Origin: a virus
Length of the DNA stretch: 46,080 bases
Virus record (IMG/VR): IMGVR_UViG_3300044632_000108
Location: 1 to 46,080 of that record
Strand: one strand, 5' to 3'
The first letter of the stretch is position 1. Each line of letters begins with the position of its first letter. The notes beneath the pieces are model-generated. The model was given only the letters and a program-made list of their open reading frames with translations, searched no databases and was not told the DNA's origin. The translations under genes were made by a program, and so were the position numbers. Positions 24,328 through 34,125 of the stretch are shown piece after piece.

Positions 24328-24968
24328 TATACCTCTTCCAAACTTATTGATACATTCCAGTAATCAAAATTTGATCCTCGTTTTTCAACAGAATATGAAA
24401 AATCACTAATAAACATTTCTATTAACTGGTTATATTGTCCTAGGTGATCATATGGGTCTGGAGTTCCTTTAAATATTCCTTTTCTATCGTATGCAAGAAA
24501 TACCCAGAATGAGCCCTTGTGAGAGTCATACCATTCAAGCATATCTGCTCCACCTGCTCCGCCATCTGTTGTGTATGACTTAACTGATGATAGTCCAGTG
24601 GCAACATCAAAATGCGGTACATCTGCATGAGATCTTGATGGAATAAGTTCCCAACTTGTGCTTAACTGAAGTTTATCTGCAATGTGATATGATCGCATAC
24701 GACCATTGATCATTCTTTCCCGCTTTTCAATACGCTCTTGTGAAAACTCAATTGGCTGCCTATTGTCATCAGTAATTAACAAAAACTGATCTAGCAATGT
24801 GTCATCTTCGACAACTTCTGGGTCTACCCCAATTTCATAACCATATGGGATGTATAAGCCATCTTGCAGTGTTCCAGAATTTTCTGACCAAAGCATGCCG
24901 CTAGGTCTATTATATTTTTTACGACCCTGCATGTATACAACTCTAGGGTCTAACTCATCTTCTGCCAC
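24327..24968 (-). CDS. Distal tail protein-like minor tail protein
   Basis: The 213-residue protein lies directly after the tape measure gene (14-base overlap), the usual place of the distal tail (Dit) protein that caps the tube and anchors the hub. Sequence features: an Asp/Glu-rich start (DPEVVEDDTLLDQFLLI), a mixed alpha/beta middle (LQLSTSWELIPSR) and a last segment typical of tail tube-like folds (FISDFSYSVEKRGSNFDYWN then VSISLEEV), which resembles the last strands of tube/Dit domains. No signature motif is visible, so the name rests mostly on position. Confidence 0.72.
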   Translation of the reverse strand: MAEDELDPRVVYMQGRKKYNRPSGMLWSENSGTLQDGLYIPYGYEIGVDPEVVEDDTLLDQFLLITDDNRQPIEFSQERIEKRERMINGRMRSYHIADKLQLSTSWELIPSRSHADVPHFDVATGLSSVKSYTTDGGAGGADMLEWYDSHKGSFWVFLAYDRKGIFKGTPDPYDHLGQYNQLIEMFISDFSYSVEKRGSNFDYWNVSISLEEV

Positions 24969-27900
24969 TTATTGCCACCCCCCTAATTCTTCTGTCGTCA
25001 ACCTGCTTAATTGTTGCCATCACTGCTTGTGCAATATCATTTGGATTTGCATCTGTTCTAGCATTAACCGTTAATGCATATGTATTATTATACACTGATC
25101 CGCCAACTGATTCTCCATTATTTATTTTCTTCATATTGTCTAGACCGTAAGAATCGACAGCATACTTGCTCATAACGAACTCCCCTGGAGTTAGCATTGC
25201 TGGTACTGTGTCAGTACCTTTTGCAAAACCACCTATAGCAAATCGCATTGGGTTTATGAGGCCACCCTTTGACATATACATATGTCCTAGTCCTCCACCA
25301 CCTGGCTCATTTTGCGTTGTTGGAAGTTTGACTGTAGTTCCTGACCAAATCATATTTCCACCATTATACTTAGGGTCAGTTTTAAATTTAGGATTTAAGT
25401 CATACAATTCTGACAAAGACATATTATTGTCTTTTGCAATGTCCCATAGGGTGTCTCCTGGTTTTACAACATACTTTGTTGTGGTTGGTGTTGCTGTTGC
25501 TGTTGGTGTTGCTGGAATTATAGGATCATCAACCTTGTTGCCCTGCTTGATGCAGTCATTTCCTACTAGGTCATATCCATCAGGACAGACTGTTTTTGTT
25601 GGACCCACCTTAACACAGTCATTTCCTACCAAATTATATCCTTCAGGACAGACTGTCTTTTTTTCTGCTTCTTTTACGCAATTATTTCCAACCAGTGTGT
25701 GGCCATCAGGACAAATTATTTCTGTTGTTCCTTCTTTAACGCACTTGTCTCCGACCTGCTTAAATCCAGCAGGGCATACAATAACTGTTGCACCCTTCAT
25801 TACGCAATTAGTTCCATCAAACTCATAGCCTTCTGGACATGTCACTTTTTGTTCTGGAGTTATAACTGGTGTGTTTACCTTTTGCTCCTGGTATCCCTTG
25901 ATAAGACTTCCTTGAATATTTAAAGCATCTTGCATTGACTTAATAAATTGAGCACTTGCTATTCTTGCAAGGTCAACAGCATTTTTAATTGCTTCCCATT
26001 GCTCTCTAGTTTTTCCTAGAGTAGTTAATCCTGCTATTGCATTTTCTAATGCAAGTTCGTTTAGTCGTAAGGTTTCTCTATTAGGCTCAAGGCTTTTTGT
26101 CTCAATCTCATAAATTTGATCTTGCAATTCTTTAATTTTTGTTTCAATCTCAATTCTACTTCTTCCATCTTCTGATCTTAGTTGTGAAAGTTCATATTCT
26201 CTCGATTGCTCTAAAGCCTCTTTTTGTTTTGTAACAGCGTCTGCAGCCTGTTGTGCTCTCATTTCCTGGGCTGCACGAGCAGCAGCAGCAATGTCTCCAG
26301 AGGTTAGGGCTTCGGCAAGAGTTAACTGTCCCTTTTGTTGTTGAGATATTGAGGCATTTGCCTTTTCAACCTCGTCTAAAGCCTCAAGCCTTTTATCGTA
26401 TTGCTCATTAACTTTTTCTTCTTGATCTTCAATCTGCTTTAATCCAACTTCTTCTATTCTTATTTTTTCTTGTGCTAAGGCAATTTTTTCTTCCGCCTTC
26501 TTAATTTCATCATTTAGCGCTTTGTTGTCAACATTAAATCTAAGTCTAAGTGCTGTTTCTTTTACATCAAAAGATTCCATTGCATTGCTAAACCCAGTAT
26601 CAAATATTTCTTGCATTCCCTCTATAGTTAATAATTTAATTTTAAATTTGTTTTCTGCTTCTTTTTTTAAACTATTTAGCAAGTCCCTAAATACTTTGAG
26701 CGTGGCTGGCGTATCAATACCTATAGCCAATTGTCCCATCGCCTCTGCACTATTAATAATCAACTCTATTTCTTCTCTGGTAAATTGTCCTATTGCTTGA
26801 ATTAAGTTTGTATATGCTTTTCCTTCGTCTTTTACTTCTGATATTTTTTTGGTAATTGCTTCAGTAGCAGCCATTTGTTTTTGTGCTTTTGTTGCTTCTT
26901 TTGCTGCTTTTATAACTTTTTTAAGTTGTTTGTCTGACAATTTACTGTTAGCAATTGCTGCTGCAGTACCAGAGTCTGCAACCATGTCTAGGGCAATAGA
27001 ACCCTCTACTCCAGCAGCCTGAAGTCTTTCAAGCGCAACATTTTGATTGCCAATATTCTTAACCATTCTATCTTGTGTGCTAACAAAATCTCCAAGTGCG
27101 ATTGACTGAAGGGCATCACCAATACTTTTTGCACCATCTTTTAATGCTACAATTTCACCGTTTTTAAATTTAAACAATTTGTTTTTTTGTTTTTCAAACT
27201 CTGCTGGATCCATACCAACAATAAGATCAATCAGGTCTTCTCCTGCGCCTAATCTTCTCATATCGTTTTCAATACCGCTGAAAACTTCAATAGTTTTCTT
27301 TCCACCAAATATCTTGTTTAATGATTTAAAGGAAGCATCAAAACCTTTGGTAACCTTTATAGTATTTTTACGAACATCTCTTAGTTTCTTTAATAGGTCG
27401 TCTAGTGGAGAAGCGTCTGGACCCTTTTTATCTCCTGGAGTATTACCTGTAACTACAGCACCAGAATCTGATTTAACAATATCTGTTAACTGTGTGCTTT
27501 TAGCATTAGCAAAATCATCAAAAGTTTTTCCTTTGTTTCCATCCATCGCCAGCCAATTTTTATACTGTTCCTGCATTGCAGGGTCGCCTTCCATGCCGAA
27601 CATAACTCTTAGGTTTTGCATATACACTTTTTGTTGAAAATCATCTAGTCCTAAAAAATGCTCACTATTTTTACGAAGTGCTTCCATCTCTTCTTTGCCA
27701 AGAACTGTTGCAGCGATCTTTAAATCAACCTTGCCTTTGAGGGCCTCTATTTCTGCTAAATCTGTTTTTAAGGCTTCACGAGCATCTTCATCTGTGTTGT
27801 AATAGTTTAAAGCAACATCGAGATCTATGACCTGTCCTGATTGAGAAATTTTTTGGAATAGTTGAAGATCTTTTGCTGCCATATCTGGATCTTGTAATGA

Positions 27901-30900
27901 TAGTCGAGCAACAAAATCTGCAGATTGTTTTGGATCTTTGAACATTGCCACAACTCCCATTGCTTCATTTGCAAACTTTCCACCAAACTTTGTTATAATG
28001 GTAGCAACAGCCTCCATAGATGTTGCGTCCTTACCAAACTTATCAAATATTTCAATCATTTGTAATGGGTCTATTTGTCCACTTGCCATTTCCATTTTTA
28101 ATGTATACTTTATTTCATCTTTTAATTTAGAATCATTTATTCCTGATGTAGCAAGAGGAACGACATCTTCTAAATTGGTTCCTTTATATCTTTTTGTAAT
28201 TGCTTTGTCTACACCTGTCATAAGTGCTTTTCTAGTTGCTCCTTCGGATTCACTAAAATTTTTCTGAATATCTCCAACCAGCGCTGCATTTTGTTCAAGT
28301 AAGCGCACTCTATCTTTGGAATACTGTAGTGTAAGTTCATCTATTTTATTTTGATCGCCTTTGGCTTTAGCAATTTCCATCTCTTTTATATATTGCAATT
28401 CTACAGAGTCCATCATTTCTTGCTGCTGCTCAAGAGCCATTTTTTGCATAGCAACGCTTGCACCAGAGGCTTCTCCAATTCTTTTATTTCTATCTTTTTT
28501 AGACAAGAAGTACCCAACGCCTGCGCCAAGTGCTGCGCCAATAATAGTTCCTACAACTGGGACTGCACTACCAATAGTTGCTCCCATTGCTGCTGCGCCA
28601 GCAGCGCCTAATCCAGCAGCAACAAAACCTGTTCCAGCACCTGCTGCAGCACCTCCAAGAGTAAAGCCTCCAGTCTTAAGTTTGTCTGTGCCAGTAAACC
28701 CTCCAGCCTTTCTTGCTGCTTCTGTTGACAAGTTCATTTTTTCTCTTGTATCTTGCAGTATCTTTACTCTAACTCCTATTGGATCCTTAAGAATGTTTTC
28801 TCCGTTTGGTCCTAAGAATTCAATCAATTTTGCATTTACACTAATTCCAAAAGAATAGTCTCCAAGTTCTTGAGCAAGATTTCCTACAATGCTTCTCGCT
28901 TGTGCTGGGCTTAATGCTCCTGAAGCAACAGCAGTTGCCATCTGATTAAATACTTGGTCTTGTGCTACTTGCTTACTTCCAGATGATTTTATTGTTTCTC
29001 CAACATTTTTAGCCATAGCCTTTCCGTCTTCGCCTGCCATGAAAGATTCTCCAAATGTTGTTTTCCCTGTTTTTATTTGGAATGGAGAAAAGGCCTCTTT
29101 TCTTTTTCTGTCCATAGTTTCTCCTGCAGAAACTGTGTTTGCAAATTTTGAGAGATTTCTAATTGATTCAGATCCAGAACCCATTGCTTCTGTCAATTTC
29201 ATTGCTGCATCTTGTGCTTTATCAAATTGCATTCTTTGATATATGTATGCAGCAGTAATGGCACCAACACCTACAGCGAGTGCACCCATTCTGCTACTTA
29301 GCATTGGAAGAATCATTGCAAGCCCCATAAGTGGCATCATTAATTTTTGAAACATTTCTCCAACTGAACCTGGAATCATTGATCCAACCATTGCCACACC
29401 AGCAACACCCATTGCTGCACCACCCATGCCCATGCCAGTTTTTGGAGTGCCTGCTGCTTTTGCTGCTGCTTTTGCTTCTTTGCTTGCGTTGTACTTTGCC
29501 TTTAGTTTTTGTTGCATTCTTGCTGCTACACCTTGTTTTTTAACATTTTCAGTCATGTTATCTGTTACTACTTTTTGTGTAACTGCAACTTTTGCTGCTA
29601 CATTATTTAATGTTTTTCCATTTCCTTCTAGTTTTTTTAGTTGACGCCTTAAAGACTTTTGCTCAGCATCTATCGGTCCCGATCCATATAGTGCTGTTCT
29701 AGATGCTGCTGCTTTTGCTTGAGAGTGCTCTTTAGCAATTCTTTGTTTTACCTCTTGAGATGACATAGGGGCTTCTGAAAAACCAGGAATTTTTATACCT
29801 CTTGGTCCTTGACGAACTGATGGGGCTATAGATGCTGGAGCAATTCTTGTATCTTTTGGGCTATTAGATTTAAATTTACGATTGTTTGGCTCTGATTTTA
29901 TTTTTTTAGTTTTTTCGTTTTCATCTTCTGAAACTTCGTCAGGCTTTACCAAAATAGAACTATGTTTTTGATGTAAAGTTTTCCAGTCTACTTTTAAGCC
30001 TTCTTTAAGTCTTTCTAGCATCATAACATACTGAGGCCTTAAAGGATCGGTTAAAGGCATTTTTGCTACGTATGGCTCTGCTTTTGCAAGTTGTCTTTGA
30101 ATTTCTGATTTCATAGCACGATCATATTCGTCTGGGCTCATATTTAATGCAATGTCTTTTGTTGCATTAGCAAACCAATTTGGTGAATTTTTTGCCTGTT
30201 TTCCTGGAACGCCCTTTAAATTTTCTTCTGCCATTTCAGCAAGAGAAGGCATTTTTTCTGAAAGTGTTCTTACACCTGAAGCCTTATCAAATACCCCCGC
30301 AGTTCCAACATCTGTTAATACATTTCCTCCTAGGTTTCCTCTTTTAAGGTCTTTGTCTCCACGAAGGTTAGCGGACACCAATTGTCTAAAATATTGATCC
30401 TGAGTAAAACTTTTTGGAATTGAATCGGCATACTTTGGGTCAAACTTTGACTCTAAAACAATAATCTTTCTTTTTCCTGTTGGGTCTGTTGGATCTATCA
30501 TTGTGCTTATGGTCTGTTTTGGAGTGTCTAGTCCTTGAACACTTCTAGCAAAATCGGTTGCTCTTTTTTCTGCTATAGCATCTAGTTCGCTCATCATTGG
30601 CTTTACAAATACTTTTTGACCATTTGGTTTTTCATAAAGTCCACCAATTTCTCTTACAGCAAAACTTCTTCCAGAAGTTCCAGATATTTGTCTTCCAAAG
30701 TTTGTAGGTTTCTTTTGACCAGTTTTTGTCTTTGCTGCATCATCTGCTATTGCCTTTAATCTTGACTCTTGAGTCTGTGCTTTTTCCATGTTTTCTTGAA
30801 TTAACTCTGGTGCTGTTACTGGCCCTTTAGAAGTCTTTTGACTTATAACAGGCGTTGTTCCTGTTCCAAGTCTGTTCATGTTTACAACAGTTCCGTCATT

Positions 30901-33726
30901 TAGAGTGACAGTTGAAGACTTTGTTACAATCTTATCTGTTCTTCCTTCTCCTGTACCAAAGCCTTCTTTAATACTAAAGTCTTTTATAAATCCTTTATCT
31001 TTTGCATTTTGAAGAATTTTTCTGCTTTCTTCTGGAGTAGTACCAAGTCCTTTGCCCATGTTAAATCTGTAATCTGTTGCATAAAGTTGTTGTGCTTTTT
31101 GTAATCCCTTGTCGTCAGGACCTAACAGTTCTGGCACTCTGTTTCTAAACAGATCGTCCATAATTGAATCATTTATATATGGCTTAGTGCTCATTCCTAT
31201 TGCTTCACGGAATGCTCTATCCATTGATGCTGCTTGAGTTGCATTCATTCCAGAAGCCTTCCATTTTTCTGGACCACGGCGCTCCCACTCTTTTATAAAC
31301 TCTTCCTTAGATACTCCACTGGTTGTACTTGGCATTATTTTGTTCATCCACTCAGGGAAATCAAACATTAATCCGTGCTTGGTTGTTGTCATTGCTGGCA
31401 AACCTTGAGACTTAAAGATTTGCTCCATCGCAAGCAGTTTTGCTTTTTGATCTGCACTCATGTATGGGTTTGTTCTTATAATTTCTTGGATGTCTTTTGG
31501 AGTGCTCTTTCCACCTACGTGAGTTTTATTAACTACATTATTATCTTTTTTAATTTCTTCTGTACCTTTTTTAAATCCTGGCAACTTTTTACCTGAAACC
31601 ATGTGTGCAATAAATGGTTTGTTTGCTGGATCCTGTGCTGCATCTGCTGGAATAACTGCTTCTCCAGGAGAAGCAAGAATTGGGACAATATCTCCTGCAC
31701 CCTTTGGCCCTGGAATATTTGTAACACCATTAGAATATTTTTTGCTTTGAGGCATTCTTCCTTTTCCTACTGGTCCAGTAAACCCTACCTGTGCTGCGAT
31801 TGCGTTTCTGTATGCTAAAGCCAAAGCGTTTACTGCTGCTGTTTCTGAAGTAAATGTTTGTCGTAATCTTTGATGAACCTGATCTAAAGATGCTGCTACC
31901 GCAGAAGCCTCCATCTGTTCTTTAGTTAAATAATCTGTTTGTTGCCCTAAAATCTGTGTTGATGATCCCGCTCTATTAAAAGATGACTTCATTGCTGCAA
32001 ATAACTTAATTATATTTGCAACACCGTTAGCAAGCAAACCAAATGTCATAAGGGCTACTGGCCCAATTGCACCTAGGGCAACTGTAAGTATTGTAATAAA
32101 TCTTTTACTTCCGTCACCTAAGCCATTAAACTTTTCTAGAACTTTACCAACAAACTCAACAATGGGCGTCAAGGCTTTTAAAAACTGTTCTCCAACTGGA
32201 GCAAGAGAAACCTTTAGATCTTCAATTGTTTTCTTAAACCTGTAGGTAGTTGAATCTTCTATCCTTGCTAATTCTCGTTCAGACAAAATTGCTAATTCTT
32301 CTGTAGTTGCTTTTGTAAGTTGTAAAACTCGTGACGCTTGTGTTCCCTGTGCTGTTACGTTTTGAAATAGCGTTGATAATCTTGAGAACTGAAACTTTCC
32401 AAATAATTGCTCAATTGCTCTAGCACGATTAAGAGGATCTAAAGTATCTAGTGCTGCTGCAAAGTCTACTACAGTTCCTTTAACATCTCCAGCATTTGCT
32501 TCTACAATACCCTTGATATTTATGCCAAGTCCTGCAAGCATCTTGGATGCTTTTTCAGATGGATTAATTAAAGATGCAAGACCAGATTTAAGTGCGTTAG
32601 CGCCTTCTGATGCATTAATTCCACCTTCTTTCATAGCAGTCAGGAAGAATGCAAGGTCTTCTACATCTCCACCAAGTTGTTGAACAACTGGTCCAGCCTT
32701 TGGAATAGCAATTGTTAAATCTTCAATAGATACGACAGTCTGGTTTTCTACTGCGTTAAGGAAGTCAATTTTCTTTGCTAAATCTTCTGCAGCGACACCA
32801 AACGCATTGGTTACAGAAATAGTTGTCTCAAGGGCCTGCTCTTGCTCAACACCACCAAGAACAGCAAGGCGAGTTGCTTCCATTACTTGAGCCTTTAGTT
32901 CTTCCCCCATCTTACCCATTGCTGCAGCATTGGCAGCCATCTCCATAGTTTTTTCTACAGCAACGCCATACTTGGTATATTCTTTTGCAAGCAACTGGAT
33001 ATCTTTAACCATTGCATCGGTTTCTTCTTGTGTGGTAAACATTTCACCATAGACACGCTTAAACCTAATAGCCTGCTCTTCAAGTTTCATGAAGGTCTTA
33101 GCAGCGGTAGAGCCAAGCAACATTAATGGAACTGTAAAACCAACCATCAACTGACGACCAGCCCATTGAGTATTTTTACCAAAGTTTAAAAGATTGGTAG
33201 AGCCTTGCTTTAATAATTGATTTAGTAGTTGCTGTCTTTGTGCTGCCATTGCTGTTTGTGTACCCAGATTTTTCATGTCTAGGGTAAGCGGTCTTACTGC
33301 AATAGCCTGAAGAGCACCATTGGCTCCTCTGCCCATCTTAATATACTGGGTCTGTATATCTTTTACACGCTCTCGTGCAACCTTGTTTATTGTTTCAAAT
33401 TCAGACTTAAATAGTCTACCAAAAGTTTTTGTGGCTGCGCCAGTGTATCTAAAATACTCTCTAGATGTTAACTTGTTTCTTTCTAGAGCATTAGTAAAAT
33501 GTTCGGTACTTGTTGCTACCGTTCGCATCGATGCCTGGAATTGTCCAGTTGCATTTATGCTGTTCATCAAGTTTTGTGCTTGATTTGCTGCTACCGCTGA
33601 CGCTGCTGCGCCAGACTTCGACATTTGTGTGTGGAAGGCTGATATTTGACGCTGTAGAAGTTTTAAACTTGCTAGAGCATCCGACGTATCAATATTTACA
33701 TGAATATTGGATTGAACATCAGCCAT
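24955..33726 (-). CDS. Tape measure protein with LysM and cysteine repeats
   Basis: The 2,923-residue protein sets tail length and is ejected with the DNA. The first about 600 residues hold the conserved tape-measure core (YGEMFTTQEETDAMVKDIQL, AANAAAMGKMGEEL, PVVQQLGGDVEDLAFFLTAM) and a hydrophobic segment near 545-575. Next come a VPILASPGEAVIP motif (about 681-693), an insert with a possible kinase-like domain (about 1010-1265), hydrophobic segments (1430-1495), a glycine-zipper segment (about 1690-1740), coiled coils (2400-2550), five 21-residue Cys repeats (2630-2731), a LysM (2749-2802, KYVVKPGDTLWDIAKDN) and a second VPAMLTPGEFVM motif near 2841. LysM binds peptidoglycan, fitting cell-wall crossing. 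The size predicts a very long tail, although the inserts may not all contribute to length. Confidence 0.95.
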   Translation of the reverse strand: MADVQSNIHVNIDTSDALASLKLLQRQISAFHTQMSKSGAAASAVAANQAQNLMNSINATGQFQASMRTVATSTEHFTNALERNKLTSREYFRYTGAATKTFGRLFKSEFETINKVARERVKDIQTQYIKMGRGANGALQAIAVRPLTLDMKNLGTQTAMAAQRQQLLNQLLKQGSTNLLNFGKNTQWAGRQLMVGFTVPLMLLGSTAAKTFMKLEEQAIRFKRVYGEMFTTQEETDAMVKDIQLLAKEYTKYGVAVEKTMEMAANAAAMGKMGEELKAQVMEATRLAVLGGVEQEQALETTISVTNAFGVAAEDLAKKIDFLNAVENQTVVSIEDLTIAIPKAGPVVQQLGGDVEDLAFFLTAMKEGGINASEGANALKSGLASLINPSEKASKMLAGLGINIKGIVEANAGDVKGTVVDFAAALDTLDPLNRARAIEQLFGKFQFSRLSTLFQNVTAQGTQASRVLQLTKATTEELAILSERELARIEDSTTYRFKKTIEDLKVSLAPVGEQFLKALTPIVEFVGKVLEKFNGLGDGSKRFITILTVALGAIGPVALMTFGLLANGVANIIKLFAAMKSSFNRAGSSTQILGQQTDYLTKEQMEASAVAASLDQVHQRLRQTFTSETAAVNALALAYRNAIAAQVGFTGPVGKGRMPQSKKYSNGVTNIPGPKGAGDIVPILASPGEAVIPADAAQDPANKPFIAHMVSGKKLPGFKKGTEEIKKDNNVVNKTHVGGKSTPKDIQEIIRTNPYMSADQKAKLLAMEQIFKSQGLPAMTTTKHGLMFDFPEWMNKIMPSTTSGVSKEEFIKEWERRGPEKWKASGMNATQAASMDRAFREAIGMSTKPYINDSIMDDLFRNRVPELLGPDDKGLQKAQQLYATDYRFNMGKGLGTTPEESRKILQNAKDKGFIKDFSIKEGFGTGEGRTDKIVTKSSTVTLNDGTVVNMNRLGTGTTPVISQKTSKGPVTAPELIQENMEKAQTQESRLKAIADDAAKTKTGQKKPTNFGRQISGTSGRSFAVREIGGLYEKPNGQKVFVKPMMSELDAIAEKRATDFARSVQGLDTPKQTISTMIDPTDPTGKRKIIVLESKFDPKYADSIPKSFTQDQYFRQLVSANLRGDKDLKRGNLGGNVLTDVGTAGVFDKASGVRTLSEKMPSLAEMAEENLKGVPGKQAKNSPNWFANATKDIALNMSPDEYDRAMKSEIQRQLAKAEPYVAKMPLTDPLRPQYVMMLERLKEGLKVDWKTLHQKHSSILVKPDEVSEDENEKTKKIKSEPNNRKFKSNSPKDTRIAPASIAPSVRQGPRGIKIPGFSEAPMSSQEVKQRIAKEHSQAKAAASRTALYGSGPIDAEQKSLRRQLKKLEGNGKTLNNVAAKVAVTQKVVTDNMTENVKKQGVAARMQQKLKAKYNASKEAKAAAKAAGTPKTGMGMGGAAMGVAGVAMVGSMIPGSVGEMFQKLMMPLMGLAMILPMLSSRMGALAVGVGAITAAYIYQRMQFDKAQDAAMKLTEAMGSGSESIRNLSKFANTVSAGETMDRKRKEAFSPFQIKTGKTTFGESFMAGEDGKAMAKNVGETIKSSGSKQVAQDQVFNQMATAVASGALSPAQARSIVGNLAQELGDYSFGISVNAKLIEFLGPNGENILKDPIGVRVKILQDTREKMNLSTEAARKAGGFTGTDKLKTGGFTLGGAAAGAGTGFVAAGLGAAGAAAMGATIGSAVPVVGTIIGAALGAGVGYFLSKKDRNKRIGEASGASVAMQKMALEQQQEMMDSVELQYIKEMEIAKAKGDQNKIDELTLQYSKDRVRLLEQNAALVGDIQKNFSESEGATRKALMTGVDKAITKRYKGTNLEDVVPLATSGINDSKLKDEIKYTLKMEMASGQIDPLQMIEIFDKFGKDATSMEAVATIITKFGGKFANEAMGVVAMFKDPKQSADFVARLSLQDPDMAAKDLQLFQKISQSGQVIDLDVALNYYNTDEDAREALKTDLAEIEALKGKVDLKIAATVLGKEEMEALRKNSEHFLGLDDFQQKVYMQNLRVMFGMEGDPAMQEQYKNWLAMDGNKGKTFDDFANAKSTQLTDIVKSDSGAVVTGNTPGDKKGPDASPLDDLLKKLRDVRKNTIKVTKGFDASFKSLNKIFGGKKTIEVFSGIENDMRRLGAGEDLIDLIVGMDPAEFEKQKNKLFKFKNGEIVALKDGAKSIGDALQSIALGDFVSTQDRMVKNIGNQNVALERLQAAGVEGSIALDMVADSGTAAAIANSKLSDKQLKKVIKAAKEATKAQKQMAATEAITKKISEVKDEGKAYTNLIQAIGQFTREEIELIINSAEAMGQLAIGIDTPATLKVFRDLLNSLKKEAENKFKIKLLTIEGMQEIFDTGFSNAMESFDVKETALRLRFNVDNKALNDEIKKAEEKIALAQEKIRIEEVGLKQIEDQEEKVNEQYDKRLEALDEVEKANASISQQQKGQLTLAEALTSGDIAAAARAAQEMRAQQAADAVTKQKEALEQSREYELSQLRSEDGRSRIEIETKIKELQDQIYEIETKSLEPNRETLRLNELALENAIAGLTTLGKTREQWEAIKNAVDLARIASAQFIKSMQDALNIQGSLIKGYQEQKVNTPVITPEQKVTCPEGYEFDGTNCVMKGATVIVCPAGFKQVGDKCVKEGTTEIICPDGHTLVGNNCVKEAEKKTVCPEGYNLVGNDCVKVGPTKTVCPDGYDLVGNDCIKQGNKVDDPIIPATPTATATPTTTKYVVKPGDTLWDIAKDNNMSLSELYDLNPKFKTDPKYNGGNMIWSGTTVKLPTTQNEPGGGGLGHMYMSKGGLINPMRFAIGGFAKGTDTVPAMLTPGEFVMSKYAVDSYGLDNMKKINNGESVGGSVYNNTYALTVNARTDANPNDIAQAVMATIKQVDDRRIRGVAISGRR
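25321..25482 (-). other. LysM domain within the tape measure protein
   Basis: Residues about 2749-2802 read KYVVKPGDTLWDIAKDNNMS and end in SGTTVKLP, a complete LysM with the YxVxxGDTLWxIA signature and the closing G-x-x-(I/V)-x-(I/L)-P strand. LysM binds N-acetylglucosamine-containing glycans such as peptidoglycan. It follows a Thr/Pro linker and precedes the C-terminal tape-measure motif. Confidence 0.92.
25534..25839 (-). repeat. Five 21-residue cysteine repeats in the tape measure protein
   Basis: Five units start at C2630, C2651, C2672, C2693 and C2714, an exact 21-residue (63-nt) period. Each has the form CPxGYxxxGxxCVK, with two cysteines 11 residues apart. Nucleotide identity between neighbouring units is high (ccatcaggacagactg and tagtcatttcctac-like blocks recur), so they arose by tandem duplication. 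The paired cysteines suggest disulfides or a small metal-binding fold; this is unusual in a phage tape measure protein. Confidence 0.93.
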
Positions 33727-33746
33727 CCATTAACACCTCTTTTTAT

Positions 33747-34070
33747 TTAATTGTTTACAAGATTGCCAAGTAGAGTAGCGTCTGAAAGTCTAATTCCAGA
33801 TGCCTCTTCAACGATCTTGTATACTGTAGGAAGATCCATATTTTCTTCTAGGGCTTCCTTGTCTTCTGCCAATTCTGGCTTGTATTGTTGCATTGCAATT
33901 TGTACGCACTCCATAAGCAGATTCATTGACTTCTCATTATCTTCTGCTACCTTTGCGATATCTTCAAACTTCTTCATAAACGGACGAAGTAGTGAGATTT
34001 TTAGTGGTCTTACCTTGATCTTGGTTCCGTCGATCAGAGTTACTGTTTTTTCTTCTGTGGCAGTTGCCAT
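33747..34070 (-). CDS. Tail assembly chaperone, short paralogue (G-like)
   Basis: The 107-residue protein aligns along its length with the first about 100 residues of the preceding 226-residue gene: TLIDGTKIKVRPLKI against SLIDGTVIEAGPLKI, and NMDLPTVYKIVEEASGIRL against NLDLPTIYKVIDIAAGIKI. It lies just before the tape measure gene, the position of tail assembly chaperones that coat the tape measure during tail assembly. TATAAGGAGGAATAG precedes the ATG, so translation is strong, and a TGGTATAAT promoter lies in the 55-base gap upstream. It lacks the C-terminal T-like extension. Confidence 0.82.
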   Translation of the reverse strand: MATATEEKTVTLIDGTKIKVRPLKISLLRPFMKKFEDIAKVAEDNEKSMNLLMECVQIAMQQYKPELAEDKEALEENMDLPTVYKIVEEASGIRLSDATLLGNLVNN

Positions 34071-34096
34071 CTATTCCTCCTTATAAGGTTTAGTTA

Positions 34097-34105
34097 ATTA
34101 TACCA
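34097..34105 (-). promoter_or_regulatory. Extended -10 promoter for the short tail chaperone
   Basis: The minus strand reads TGGTATAAT between the two tail chaperone genes. Transcription would start near 34090, giving a leader of about 20 nt with a strong AAGGAGG ribosome site before ATG 34070. No -35 match is obvious. This would let the short chaperone and tape measure genes be transcribed separately from the long chaperone. Confidence 0.65.
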
Positions 34106-34125
34106 TAGCGGAGTCATATTTTTTG

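Noticed and set aside
24325-24332. TATAAT at 24325-24330 as a promoter
   Set aside because: The hexamer overlaps the ATG of the hub-like gene and GAGG before it acts as the ribosome site, so it cannot drive that gene with its start codon intact.
25166-25828. 220-residue plus-strand frame
   Set aside because: Antisense of the cysteine-repeat and LysM region of the tape measure gene; its regularity is inherited from that repeat.
25534-25839. CRISPR-like direct repeat array
   Set aside because: The 63-base period is continuous coding sequence with diverged units, no spacers and an exact 21-residue protein repeat.
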